NCBI GenBank assembly: GCA_964244655.1
Contig: CAXTJU010000006.1
Location: forward strand, 11,419-75,418
Direction: 5' to 3'
DNA length: 64,000 bases
From: LMUY01 sp964244655
Lineage (GTDB): Bacteria > Pseudomonadota > Alphaproteobacteria > Acetobacterales > Acetobacteraceae
Below are positions 1 through 8,337 of the stretch, piece by piece. Every line of letters starts with the position of its first letter. Positions within the stretch are counted from its first letter, which is position 1. Made by a program: the position numbers and the translations under genes. The notes beneath the pieces were generated by a model, which did no database searches, was not told where the DNA came from, and saw only the letters and a list, made by a program, of their open reading frames with translations.

Positions 1-599
1 CCACGACCGAGTTGCTGGTCAACCACCTGACCCAGTGGGCGCCGGATGCCTATGACCAGCTGGGCGGCTATGCCGTGATGAACCCGCCGATCCGTGGGCG
101 GGAGCACTGGGAGGCCGCTTGGGCCGCGGTGCGGGACGGCACGGCGGACACGATCGGCAGCGATCACGCGCCGCACGCCCGCGCCGCCAAGGAGCGGCCC
201 TGGCCGGAGGTCGCGGCGGGGCTGACCGGGGTGCAGACGTTGATACCCGTCATGCTGAACCATGTGAGCGCCGGCCGGCTTAGCCTGTCGCGCTTGGCGG
301 ACCTGATGTGCGCCGGGCCGGCCCGGGTGTACGGCTTGGTCGGCAAGGGGCGGCTGGCGGCCGGCTACGACGCCGACTTCACCCTGGTGGACATGAAGCG
401 TCGGCGCACCATCGAGAACTCCTGGATCGTCTCGCCCTGCGGCTGGACGCCGTTCGCGGGCATGGCCATCACCGGATGGCCGGAAATGACCGTCATCCGC
501 GGCCAAGTGGTGATGCGTGAGGAAGAGGTCGTGGGCCTGCCCCGCGGCCGGCTGGTGCAGTTCCGGGACTGCCCCGCCGTTACGGACCCGACAGGTTGA
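1..599 (+). CDS. pyrC: Dihydroorotase, C-terminal part (5' end outside window)
   Basis: The reading frame is open from the first bases of the window, so the gene begins upstream; about 199 C-terminal residues are visible. The product cyclises carbamoyl-aspartate to dihydroorotate in pyrimidine synthesis. The GSDHAPH motif carries the catalytic/metal-site Asp and His of amidohydrolases, followed by a KERPWP segment and the GLTGVQTL stretch typical of class I dihydroorotases. The C-terminal G-x-L-A-x-G-x-D-A-D-F segment is the usual small beta domain of the superfamily. Dihydropyrimidinase or allantoinase relatives are possible, but the motif order fits dihydroorotase better. Its 3' end overlaps the convergent lipoprotein gene by 20 bp. 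Confidence 0.85.
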   Translation, partial: TTELLVNHLTQWAPDAYDQLGGYAVMNPPIRGREHWEAAWAAVRDGTADTIGSDHAPHARAAKERPWPEVAAGLTGVQTLIPVMLNHVSAGRLSLSRLADLMCAGPARVYGLVGKGRLAAGYDADFTLVDMKRRRTIENSWIVSPCGWTPFAGMAITGWPEMTVIRGQVVMREEEVVGLPRGRLVQFRDCPAVTDPTG

Positions 600-966
600 G
601 CGACTTGGGCCAGCGCGCGGTGATCTGCTGCACCTGCTCCGGCGTCAGCGGCGGACTGTCCGCGAGCGGGCGGGGCAGGCTGGCGAACGCCTCCGGGTCG
701 GCCCAGCACTCCACGTCCGCCAGCGTGCGGGTGCAGAACGGCGGCGGGCCAGGCAGCTGCTCGCGCGGGGCGCAGTAGGTCTGCTGGCGGTCCAGCCGCA
801 CGATCGAGCAGTCCTTGCCGGTGACGGCCGAAACCCCCGCATCCACCACGCCGCGCCCGAACACGGTGACGCTGGCCGCCTCCACTCCCGCTGCCACGCC
901 GACGCCGACGCAACCCCCCAGCGGGGCCATCGCCAGCAGCAGGACCGCGCGTGACAAGTGAGACAT
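580..966 (-). CDS. Small predicted lipoprotein, unknown function
   Basis: A 128-residue product with a short hydrophobic signal segment ending in the lipobox LGGC, so it is probably a lipid-anchored envelope protein. The ATG at 966 is preferred to an in-frame TTG nine bases upstream. After the lipobox comes a small Gly/Val/Ala segment, then a soluble region with four Cys residues (SIVRL...YCAP, PFCTRTL, VECW) that could form disulfides in the periplasm. The tail ends over the 3' end of pyrC on the opposite strand. I do not recognise the family. Similar Cys-containing lipoproteins are common in Acetobacteraceae, but that does not give a function. Confidence 0.7.
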   Translation of the reverse strand: MSHLSRAVLLLAMAPLGGCVGVGVAAGVEAASVTVFGRGVVDAGVSAVTGKDCSIVRLDRQQTYCAPREQLPGPPPFCTRTLADVECWADPEAFASLPRPLADSPPLTPEQVQQITARWPKSLNLSGP

Positions 967-1071
967 GCCACTCAATCAACCACGAGGAGATGAACACAGG
1001 GTTTCCCGCGGCGGGGGGCATCGCTATGGTCCGCCATCGCCCCGTCCCCGGGACGGAGGGTTTTGACAAGC

Positions 1072-1752
1072 GTGGCCGACATCTTTGACGAGCTGAGTGA
1101 GGACATCCGGGCCGAGCGCGCCCGGGCCGCGGCCAAGCGCTACGGCCTGGTGGCTGGCGCGGCCGCGTTGCTGCTGGTGGCCGGGGTGGGCGCGTGGCAG
1201 GCCTGGGAATGGCGGCAGGGCAAGCAGGCCGAGGCGGCAGCCGCACCTTACCTGGACGCGATGCGCGCCGCCGACGCGCTGCCGCTCGGGCCCAGCCCGC
1301 AGCGCACGTCGGATGCGGATGCGTTCGCCAAGGTCGCCAGCACCGCGCCAACCGGATATCAATCCCTGGCGTTGCTGCGGGAGGCCGGGCTGCGCTGGGA
1401 TGCGGGGAACAAGGATGCCGCATTCGCGCTTTGGACGCGGTTGTCCGCAGACGAGGCAGCGGATTCGATGTTGCGGGACCTCGCGACCTTACTCTGGGCA
1501 CAGCACTCGGTCGATGCCGGGGACCCGGCGGCGATCGCCGCGCGCACTGGCAAGCTGGAGGCGGCTGGAAATCCGTGGCGACCGCTGGCGCAGGAGGTGG
1601 ACGCGCTACTCGCCCTGCGGCAGGACGATAAGCCCAGGGCGGAGAGCCTGTTGCGGGTGCTGTCCGTGGACGGGCTCGCTCCCGACAGCCTGCGCGGCCG
1701 GGCGACGGCCCTGCTTACCTTGCTGGGCGCGGCACCGGGTGCACGCGGATGA
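1072..1752 (+). CDS. YfgM-like membrane-anchored TPR-like protein
   Basis: About 226 residues: a short cytoplasmic start (ADIFDELSEDIRAERA), one transmembrane helix (LVAGAAALLLVAGVGAW), then an Ala-rich helical periplasmic region resembling the YfgM/TPR_21 domain. I chose the GTG at 1072 because the GGAGGG at 1055-1060 lies 11 bases before it; an alternative TTG at 1063 is only two bases from that site. The family normally begins M-A/S-D-I-F, which agrees. The stop overlaps the bamB start (ATGA at 1749). The YfgM-BamB-Der order is known from many proteobacteria and suggests a role in periplasmic/outer-membrane protein assembly. Confidence 0.8.
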   Translation: MADIFDELSEDIRAERARAAAKRYGLVAGAAALLLVAGVGAWQAWEWRQGKQAEAAAAPYLDAMRAADALPLGPSPQRTSDADAFAKVASTAPTGYQSLALLREAGLRWDAGNKDAAFALWTRLSADEAADSMLRDLATLLWAQHSVDAGDPAAIAARTGKLEAAGNPWRPLAQEVDALLALRQDDKPRAESLLRVLSVDGLAPDSLRGRATALLTLLGAAPGARG

Positions 1753-3077
1753 GGCGGCGCACCCTGCTGCGCGCGGCAGCCCTGGCCCCCGCCGCGGCCC
1801 TGCCGGGCTGCGGCATCGACTTCGACAGCCTGTTCGAGAAGGACGCGGTGCCGATCCCCGGCAAGCGCGAAGCGGTGACGCCGCCTGCCCGCGGCTTGCA
1901 GGTTGACGCGGCGTTCCGCACTCCCGTCAACTTGCCGTCCCCTGTCATGAATGCCGAGTGGGCGCAGGCCGGCGGCAATTCTGCGCACACCATGGGCAAC
2001 CTGGAGCTAGGCGACCTCAGCCGCTCCTGGCGCCAATCGATCGGCGCGGGCGGCGGCTACCGGCAGAAGATCACCGCCACCCCCGTGATCGCCGCTGGTC
2101 GCGTGATCGCCATGGATTCGGACGCCACCGTGTCCGCGTTCGATGCGGCAACGGGCATCCGGCAATGGCGCACGCCCACCAAGCCCAAGAAGGACCGCAG
2201 CTCCAACCTCGGAGGCGGCGTGGTGGCCGGCAGCGGCAGCGTGTTCGCCAGCACTGGCCGCGCCGAGGTCCTGGCGTTGCAGGCCGCCACCGGCGACATC
2301 ACTTGGCGCGTGCCGCTGGACGCACCGGCCCGCGCCGCGCCGACCTTGGTGGAGAACCGCCTGTTCTTGCCCACGCTGGACGAGCGCATGGTCGCCCTGT
2401 CCCGCACCGACGGCAAGAAGCTGTGGAGCTACCAGGCCACTCCCTCCGCCACCATCGTGCTGGGCGAGCCGTCACCTGCCTATGCGGACGGTACGTTGGT
2501 CTGCGGCTTCGGCTCCGGGGACTTGGTGGCGCTGCGGTCCGAGACCGGCACCTTGATCTGGAGCGACAGCCTGGCCGGCGCGCGTGGCCGCAACAGCGCA
2601 GCCGACCTATCCGCCATCCGCGCCTTGCCGGTGATCGTGCAATCGACCGTGTACGCGGTTGGTGTCGGGGGATTGATGGTGGCGCTGGATTTGCGTTCCG
2701 GCCGGCGCTTATGGGAGCGCGAGGTGTCGGGCCAGCATACCCCCTGGATTGCCGGAGACTGGGTCTTCGTGCTGTCGGAGGATCAGATGCTCGCCTGCAT
2801 CAACCGGATCGACGGCCGGGTGCGCTGGCTCACCCAATTGCCGCGCTACGGCAATGAGAAGAAGCTGCGGGATCCGATCTACTGGACGGGTCCGCTGCTA
2901 GGCGGGAAATACCTGTACTGCGCTGGTTCCACCAAGAGGCTGATCGCCGTCAATCCGGCGAACGGCGCGATCTTGGGCGAGCAAAATCTGCCGGATGACG
3001 TGTCGGTGAACCTGGTGGCGGCTGCAGGCAAGCTGTTCGTCGTCACCGAGGACTCGACCCTCTCGGCGCTGGGCTGA
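1749..3077 (+). CDS. bamB: Outer membrane assembly lipoprotein BamB-like (PQQ-type beta-propeller)
   Basis: 442 residues with a signal peptide starting with four basic residues and ending at the lipobox LPGC (Cys21). The body carries repeated W-R/W-x and G-x-V-x-A-x-D-x-x-T-G blades (for example FDAATGIRQW, LQAATGDITW, LRSETGTLIW, LDLRSGRRLW), which is the eight-bladed propeller pattern of BamB. BamB docks to BamA in the outer membrane assembly complex. The gene overlaps the YfgM-like gene by four bases and is followed after three bases by der, so the three genes are probably one transcript. The longest unlike part is the N-terminal 70 residues after the lipobox, which look unstructured. Confidence 0.9.
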   Translation: MRRRTLLRAAALAPAAALPGCGIDFDSLFEKDAVPIPGKREAVTPPARGLQVDAAFRTPVNLPSPVMNAEWAQAGGNSAHTMGNLELGDLSRSWRQSIGAGGGYRQKITATPVIAAGRVIAMDSDATVSAFDAATGIRQWRTPTKPKKDRSSNLGGGVVAGSGSVFASTGRAEVLALQAATGDITWRVPLDAPARAAPTLVENRLFLPTLDERMVALSRTDGKKLWSYQATPSATIVLGEPSPAYADGTLVCGFGSGDLVALRSETGTLIWSDSLAGARGRNSAADLSAIRALPVIVQSTVYAVGVGGLMVALDLRSGRRLWEREVSGQHTPWIAGDWVFVLSEDQMLACINRIDGRVRWLTQLPRYGNEKKLRDPIYWTGPLLGGKYLYCAGSTKRLIAVNPANGAILGEQNLPDDVSVNLVAAAGKLFVVTEDSTLSALG

Positions 3078-3080
3078 GCC

Positions 3081-4409
3081 GTGCTGCCCACGGTGGTTAT
3101 TGCCGGGCGGCCGAACGTGGGCAAAAGCACCCTGTTCAACCGCTTGGCCGGCCGCCGTCACGCCTTGGTGGCCGATACGCCAGGCGTCACCCGAGACCGC
3201 AAGGACGCGACGGCGCAGCTTCGTGGGCGCACGGTGCGCTTGGTCGATACGGCTGGGCTGGAGGAGAGCGTGCCGGACAGCCTGTATGGTCGGATGCGCG
3301 CCAGCTCCGAGGCGGCGGTGGGCGGGGCGGACCTAGTCGTGTTCGTGGTGGATGCCCGCACCGGCATCACCCCGGCAGACAGCCATTTCGCTGCCTGGTT
3401 GCGCCGTCAAGGCCGCCCGGTGCTGCTGGTCGCCAACAAGGCGGAGGGCCGCGGCGGCGCGCAGGCGGCGCTGGACGCCTACAGCCTCGGGTTGGGCGAG
3501 CCGCTGGCCGTGTCCGCGGAGCATGGCGACGGGCTGGCCAACCTGATGAGCGAGATCGCCGACCGGCTGCCAGAGCCGCAGGAGCCGGACGAAGCGGACC
3601 GGCCGCTGCGCCTGGCCGTGGTGGGCCGGCCGAACGCGGGCAAGAGCACGCTGCTCAACCGCCTGCTGGGCGAGGAGCGCATGATCACCGGCCCGGAGCC
3701 CGGCCTGACGCGGGATGCGGTGACGGTGCGGCTGCACGACGAAGTGGGGCCGATCGAGCTGGTCGATACCGCCGGGTTGCGCAAGAAGGCACGGATCGAG
3801 GCCGCACTGGAAAAGATGAGCGTGTCGGCCAGCATCGAGGCGCTGAAGATGGCCGAGATCGTGGTGCTGTGCGTCGATGCGGTGGAGGGGCTGCACGAGC
3901 AGGATTTGCAGATCGCCCGGCTGGTCGAGCGCGAAGGGCGGGGCTGCGTGCTGGCGCTGAACAAATGGGACGCGGTGCCGGACCGCAACGCCGCGCGCAA
4001 GGGTGTAAGCGACCGGCTAGAGACCAGCCTGGCGCAGATGCGCGGCATCCCCGTGGTGACGCTCTCGGGCATGACTGGGGCAGGAGTGGACAAGCTGCTG
4101 CCCGCCGTGCGCCGCGCCCATGCCGTGTGGAACACCCGGGTGGCAACGGGCGAGCTGAACCGCTGGTTCGAGGCGGCGCTGGAACGGCACGCCGCCCCCC
4201 TGGTCGATGGCCGCCGTCTGAAGCTGCGCTACATGACGCAGCCCAAGGCGCGCCCGCCCACCTTCATCATCTTCGGCACCCGGGCGGAGCAGACGCCGGA
4301 GGATTACCGCCGCTACCTGGTCAACGGCTTGCGGGACACCTTCGAGTTGCCCGGCACCCCAGTCCGTCTGCAGTTCCGCGGCACCAAGAACCCTTACGCC
4401 GACGAGTGA
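3081..4409 (+). CDS. der: Ribosome biogenesis GTPase Der (EngA)
   Basis: 442 residues with two tandem GTPase domains, the hallmark of Der. The first has GRPNVGKS (about residue 9), DTAG and NKAE; the second has GRPNAGKS (about residue 183), DTAGLRKKAR and NKWD. A C-terminal KH-like domain follows (KLRYMTQPKARPPTF). It acts in late assembly of the 50S subunit. The start is GTG, placed three bases after the bamB stop. All G1, G3 and G4 motifs look intact, and the length is normal for the family. Confidence 0.97.
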   Translation: MLPTVVIAGRPNVGKSTLFNRLAGRRHALVADTPGVTRDRKDATAQLRGRTVRLVDTAGLEESVPDSLYGRMRASSEAAVGGADLVVFVVDARTGITPADSHFAAWLRRQGRPVLLVANKAEGRGGAQAALDAYSLGLGEPLAVSAEHGDGLANLMSEIADRLPEPQEPDEADRPLRLAVVGRPNAGKSTLLNRLLGEERMITGPEPGLTRDAVTVRLHDEVGPIELVDTAGLRKKARIEAALEKMSVSASIEALKMAEIVVLCVDAVEGLHEQDLQIARLVEREGRGCVLALNKWDAVPDRNAARKGVSDRLETSLAQMRGIPVVTLSGMTGAGVDKLLPAVRRAHAVWNTRVATGELNRWFEAALERHAAPLVDGRRLKLRYMTQPKARPPTFIIFGTRAEQTPEDYRRYLVNGLRDTFELPGTPVRLQFRGTKNPYADE

Positions 4410-4453
4410 ACCGGGGCTGCTGGCCGGCGTTGCCGGGTCAGGAGGGCATCGCG

Positions 4454-4957
4454 ATGGCCAAGGGTGCGGAGAAGACGGATCCCAAGCTGTGGGAAAAGGT
4501 GAAGGACGAGGTCACGGAAGGCGACAAGGGCGGCAAGCCGGGCCAATGGTCCGCGCGCAAGGCGCAGATGGCGGTGAACGAGTACAAGCACGAGGGTGGC
4601 GGCTACCAGGGCGAGAAGTCGCCGGACAACCACCTCGTGCAGTGGGGCCGCGAGGAATGGGGCACCAAGTCCGGCGAGGAAAGCGGCAAGACGGGTGAAC
4701 GGTACTTGCCCAAGGAAGCGCGTGAGTCGCTGACGGACAGTGAATACAAGCGCACATCGGACAAGAAGCGGGCGGACACGGCCCGCGGCAAGCAGCATTC
4801 TGCGCAGCCCGAGGATGTGGCGCACAAGACGGCGGAGCATCGTGGACAGTCTGGCACGCGGGCTGAGTTGCTGAAGCAGGCGGCCAGCAAGGGCATCAAG
4901 GGCCGCACCCGCATGAAGAAAGACGAGTTGGAGAAGGCGCTGCATGCCCATGGCTGA
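4454..4957 (+). CDS. DUF5872-like basic protein with Rho_N/SAP-like C-terminus
   Basis: 167 very hydrophilic, Lys/Glu/Gly-rich residues. The N-terminal half (DPKLWEKVKDEV, GKPGQWSARKAQMAV, YKHEGGGYQG) fits the small DUF5872 family of unknown function. The C-terminal 35 residues (GTRAELLKQAASKGIKGRTRM then KKDELEKAL) form a helix-extended-loop-helix pattern like Rho N-terminal or SAP domains that bind nucleic acid. The ATG at 4454 follows an AGGAGGG site; an upstream extension in the same frame is only the antisense-like shadow of der. It overlaps the next gene by 14 bases. Function is unknown; a DNA-binding or desiccation/stress role is a guess from composition. Confidence 0.75.
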   Translation: MAKGAEKTDPKLWEKVKDEVTEGDKGGKPGQWSARKAQMAVNEYKHEGGGYQGEKSPDNHLVQWGREEWGTKSGEESGKTGERYLPKEARESLTDSEYKRTSDKKRADTARGKQHSAQPEDVAHKTAEHRGQSGTRAELLKQAASKGIKGRTRMKKDELEKALHAHG

Positions 4958-5312
4958 AATGGACGAGACGGCCCGGTCGGACACGGCACGCGAGTTCAAG
5001 CAGCTGGTGAACATGACGCCGGCCACGCTGCGCAAATGGCTGGACGGCGAGGAGAGCCGCACGGTCGGCATGACGCACGAGGGCGAGAAGGCGCATGACG
5101 GCGGAGACGAGTCGGTCGGCCACGAGATGGGCCGCCGCATCCTGGAGCTGCGGGCCAAGCAGGCGGGCGACCTGGACGAGGCCGATTACGAGGTAATGCG
5201 CAAGGTGGTGGGCTACGTGCACCGCCACTCCAAGCAGCGCCCCCAAGGTGACGTGACGGACACGCGGTGGCGCAAGTCACTGATGAACTGGGGACACGAT
5301 CCGCTGAAATAG
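4944..5312 (+). CDS. DUF3140 domain protein
   Basis: 122 residues matching the DUF3140 family by its order of motifs: EFKQLVNMTPATLRKWL, a GxxxSVGHExGRRIxEL block, and DYEVMRKVVGYVHRHSKQRP near the end. The family has no assigned reaction; members are small, soluble and often sit beside other small stress-type proteins. The ATG at 4944 has a GGAGAAGG site seven bases upstream; ATGs at 4950 and 4959 are alternatives. It overlaps the DUF5872-like gene, so the two are almost certainly co-translated and may act together. Confidence 0.8.
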   Translation: MPMAEMDETARSDTAREFKQLVNMTPATLRKWLDGEESRTVGMTHEGEKAHDGGDESVGHEMGRRILELRAKQAGDLDEADYEVMRKVVGYVHRHSKQRPQGDVTDTRWRKSLMNWGHDPLK

Positions 5313-5386
5313 GCTTGGCATCCGCTCACTGCTTCGCCAGTGTCGCGGCAACGGCCCGGGTAACGGGCGGCAGGGGAAATGCAGCC

Positions 5387-6691
5387 ATGGAGCTGGAACG
5401 CCGGACCATCCGCCGGGTAACGCTACGGCTCGTGCCGTTTCTGGTGCTGTGCTATTTCGTGGCCTATTTGGACCGCGTGAACGTCGGTTTCGCCAAGCTG
5501 ACCATGAGCGGCGACATTGGCTTGTCAGAGAAGGCGTTCGGCTTCGGCGCCGGCATCTTCTTCGTGGCATATTTCGTGTTCGAGGTGCCTTCCAACCTGT
5601 TTCTGGAGAGGTTCGGCGCACGCAAGTGGATCGCCCGCATCATGCTGACCTGGGGCGTCGTGTCCGGTGCCACCGCCTTCGTCACCGGCCCCTACAGCTT
5701 CTACGCCATCCGCGTTCTGCTGGGCTTCGCGGAGGCTGGGTTCTTCCCCGGCATTATCTTCTTCCTGACGCTGTGGTTCCCTGCCAAGGAGCGGGCGCGC
5801 ATCGTGGGCCTGTTCATGGCCGCCATCCCGCTCTCTACCGTCATCGGCGGCCCGATCTCGGGCAAGCTGCTCGACCTGGACGGGATGCTGGGCCTGCACG
5901 GCTGGCAGTGGCTCTACATCACCGAGGCCGTGCCGGCGCTGCTGCTGTCGGGGGTGGTGTACCTCTACCTCACCGACAAGCCGGCGGACGCGCACTGGTT
6001 GGCCGCGGACGAACGCGCCTGGCTGGTGCAGCGCTTGCAGCAGGAGCGGCAAGCAAAGGAGCAGGCCGGCCATCTCTCGGTGCTGCAAGCGGTCACCAAC
6101 CCCCGCGTGCTGGCGGTGGCGCTGATCTACTTCGGCGCCAATGCCACCAATTACGGCTTGAGCTTCTTTCTGCCTACCATCGTCAAGGGCTTCGGCGGCC
6201 TGAGCAACCTGCAAATCGGACTGATCACGGCGCTGCCCTACGTCGTCGGCGTGGCGGGCATGATCTGGTGGGGCCGCCGCTCGGACGTGCGCCGCGAGCG
6301 CAAGGGCCACGCCGCCTTCGCCCTGCTCGTGGCAGCAGTGGGCATCGGCGCATCCACCCTATTCGCTGACCCGGTGCTGAAAATGTCCTGCCTGACGGTG
6401 GCCGGGTTCGGCATCTTCGCCTGTCTGCCGATCATCTGGACGCTGCCGACCGCGTTCCTATCGGGGGCCGCGGCGGCGGGCGGGATCGCGACGGTGAACG
6501 CGCTGGGCAACCTGGCCGGGTTCTTTGGGCCGTATGCGATGGGGTACATGAAGGATTTGACGGGCAGCTTCGACAGTGGGCTGTGGATGCTGTCGGCGGC
6601 GGGTGTAGTTGGGATGATCGTGGTGCTGGCGCTGCCGCACGATGGGCGGCTGGGGGATGCGCCGGCGGCGGCGCGGGTGCCAGCGGAGTAA
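5387..6691 (+). CDS. MFS transporter, anion:cation symporter-like
   Basis: 434 residues with about 12 hydrophobic helices. The start L-E-R-R-T-I-R-R-V-T-L-R-L-V-P-F and the early YLDRVNVGFAKL motif are characteristic of the ACS branch of the major facilitator superfamily, whose members carry organic anions such as tartrate, glucarate, phthalate or nicotinate. The inter-domain loop and the WWGRRSDVRRERKGH motif are also typical. The ATG at 5387 follows AGGGGA at about 5371. Substrate cannot be told from sequence; no catabolic gene is adjacent. It stands alone, 74 bases after the DUF3140 gene. Confidence 0.85.
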   Translation: MELERRTIRRVTLRLVPFLVLCYFVAYLDRVNVGFAKLTMSGDIGLSEKAFGFGAGIFFVAYFVFEVPSNLFLERFGARKWIARIMLTWGVVSGATAFVTGPYSFYAIRVLLGFAEAGFFPGIIFFLTLWFPAKERARIVGLFMAAIPLSTVIGGPISGKLLDLDGMLGLHGWQWLYITEAVPALLLSGVVYLYLTDKPADAHWLAADERAWLVQRLQQERQAKEQAGHLSVLQAVTNPRVLAVALIYFGANATNYGLSFFLPTIVKGFGGLSNLQIGLITALPYVVGVAGMIWWGRRSDVRRERKGHAAFALLVAAVGIGASTLFADPVLKMSCLTVAGFGIFACLPIIWTLPTAFLSGAAAAGGIATVNALGNLAGFFGPYAMGYMKDLTGSFDSGLWMLSAAGVVGMIVVLALPHDGRLGDAPAAARVPAE

Positions 6692-6845
6692 AAATTTAGC
6701 AGAAAGCGAACATTCTACCCGCTAAGATAATTTGGCTTCAGTTTTGATGACGATTACGTTTCGTATGCCTCACGCATCACCGCATTAGGTAAGACGTTAC
6801 GTTTACCTGTCACAGCTTTGCATGCCGGCAAGGGTGGCAAAGGTG

Positions 6846-7556
6846 ATGCGCAGCTTTTTTTCTCAGCATTGTCTTCGCACTGTGATTACCATTGTGACAG
6901 GTGGCACTCTCGCTTTTTCTTTGTCAGGCTGCGGGGCGACCGCCGCCCAGAAACAAGTCGAAGCAATAACAAGCGTTGGTCAGCTAGCTTCAAATGAGTG
7001 GCAGGCATGTCAAACTCAAGTGTCTCAAGACGTAGCGTTCGACAGCCTTCGTCAGAAGCTACAACTTGTTTCAACGGAACGCGTTTCGCTTGAGCAACGG
7101 GCTGACTCTTCCAAACCGAATCCGGATGATCTCCGCAATCTTCTGATATGGAACCGGCGTGTTCAGGGTTGCCGTACATCTCTGCTCTCCGCGTCCAATA
7201 GAAGTTTTCCGTTTCTACGTGACGCTTTGGATCAAGGCTTTGCGGCCATGGACGATGTCTATGTGGAATTAGAGAAAATCTCGATTACAGGGGGCGAAGC
7301 TAATACCAGACTTGTTCATGTAGAGGCGGACAACAAAATCCGGCTCAGCAACGCACTGCACCCTTGGGCGCGGGCTATGGATGCAAAGCATCAGGCAGAG
7401 TTGGCAAATCGACAAGCTATATGGAATGGAGTAGCCCAGGGCGTGGTCAGCGGCCTGTTAGTAGCAGCTGATGCTTATGTAAATACTGGTCCTATTACCA
7501 CCACTTGTCTGGACCTTCGAGCAGGTGTGAGCTGCACCACCCAAACTCGATGGTGA
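6846..7556 (+). CDS. AT-rich orphan gene for a predicted lipoprotein
   Basis: 236 residues: a basic start (MRSFFSQHCLR), a hydrophobic segment and a lipobox LSGC, followed by a mostly helical soluble region and a Gly/Ala/Val-rich segment near the C-terminus (GVAQGVVSGLLVAADAYV). An AAAGG site precedes the ATG at 6846. Codon use and base composition differ sharply from the neighbours: A/T-ending codons are frequent, and the gene with its 150-base upstream region is close to 50% GC. That suggests recent acquisition. No family recognised. The region 6692-6845 upstream is AT-rich and presumably holds the promoter, but I could not fix its boxes. Confidence 0.7.
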   Translation: MRSFFSQHCLRTVITIVTGGTLAFSLSGCGATAAQKQVEAITSVGQLASNEWQACQTQVSQDVAFDSLRQKLQLVSTERVSLEQRADSSKPNPDDLRNLLIWNRRVQGCRTSLLSASNRSFPFLRDALDQGFAAMDDVYVELEKISITGGEANTRLVHVEADNKIRLSNALHPWARAMDAKHQAELANRQAIWNGVAQGVVSGLLVAADAYVNTGPITTTCLDLRAGVSCTTQTRW

Positions 7557-7632
7557 CTTAAGAACCTGCGCTGGTGGCTAGGTTACGCCAGATCCAAGCT
7601 GATAGGATTGCGTCGTGGGTCACAATGACGAG

Positions 7633-8337
7633 CTAGTAATTCCATTCCGTGAAAACAACCCCATTCCGCTCCTCCCCCATCCCGCACAGCCCCGCAATCG
7701 CCTCCGCCACATCCTCCGCCTGTCGCAGCCCTGCCGGGTTCTCCCCCGGCATAGCCTCCTTGCGCAGCCGTGTCGCCACCGGCCCCGGATCGAACAGATT
7801 GACCCGGCATCGCGTGGTCCGCACCTCCTCCGCCCAGGACAGCGCCAGATGCTGCATCGCCGCCTTGGTCGCGCCATACAACCCCCAGAACGCCCGCGGA
7901 CGATCCACCAGCGCGTCCGTCACGAACACCGCCCGGCCCGCCTCGGCGGCCAGCAGTAGCGGGCCGCAGGTGCGGATCAGCCGCCAGCTTGCCTCCCATT
8001 GTACCGCCGTCACTGCTGCGAAGTCGCCGGGCAGGATGTGCGGCGCCGGGGTCAGCCGGCCGAGAGCGCCGGCCGCATGGGCCATCACGTCCAGCCGGCC
8101 GAACCGCTCGAACAAGCTCGGCCCAAGCGTGTCGAGTTGCGCGCCGTCCGCCAGGTCCAGCGGCAGCAGTGTCGCCTGGCCGCCGGTGGCGCGGATGGCG
8201 TCGTCGGTTTCCTCCAGGCCGCCCTGGGTGCGTGCCGTGATCACCACGTGGCAGCCCGCGCGGGCCAAGGCCACCGCCACCGCCGCGCCGATCCCCCGGC
8301 TCGCCCCAGTGACGAGCGCGATCCGGCTTTCGTTCAC
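7633..8337 (-). CDS. Short-chain dehydrogenase/reductase (SDR)
   Basis: 234 residues of a classical SDR: TGASRGIG (residues 11-18) for NAD(P) binding, AHAAGAL in place of the usual NNAG, and YGATK with the catalytic Tyr and Lys. It is likely a cytosolic NAD(P)-dependent oxidoreductase of unknown substrate. The GTG start overlaps the purF stop (GTGA), so it is co-transcribed downstream of purF; SDRs occur in this position in related alphaproteobacteria without a known link to purine synthesis. The C-terminal half is rather short. Confidence 0.9.
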   Translation of the reverse strand: MNESRIALVTGASRGIGAAVAVALARAGCHVVITARTQGGLEETDDAIRATGGQATLLPLDLADGAQLDTLGPSLFERFGRLDVMAHAAGALGRLTPAPHILPGDFAAVTAVQWEASWRLIRTCGPLLLAAEAGRAVFVTDALVDRPRAFWGLYGATKAAMQHLALSWAEEVRTTRCRVNLFDPGPVATRLRKEAMPGENPAGLRQAEDVAEAIAGLCGMGEERNGVVFTEWNY

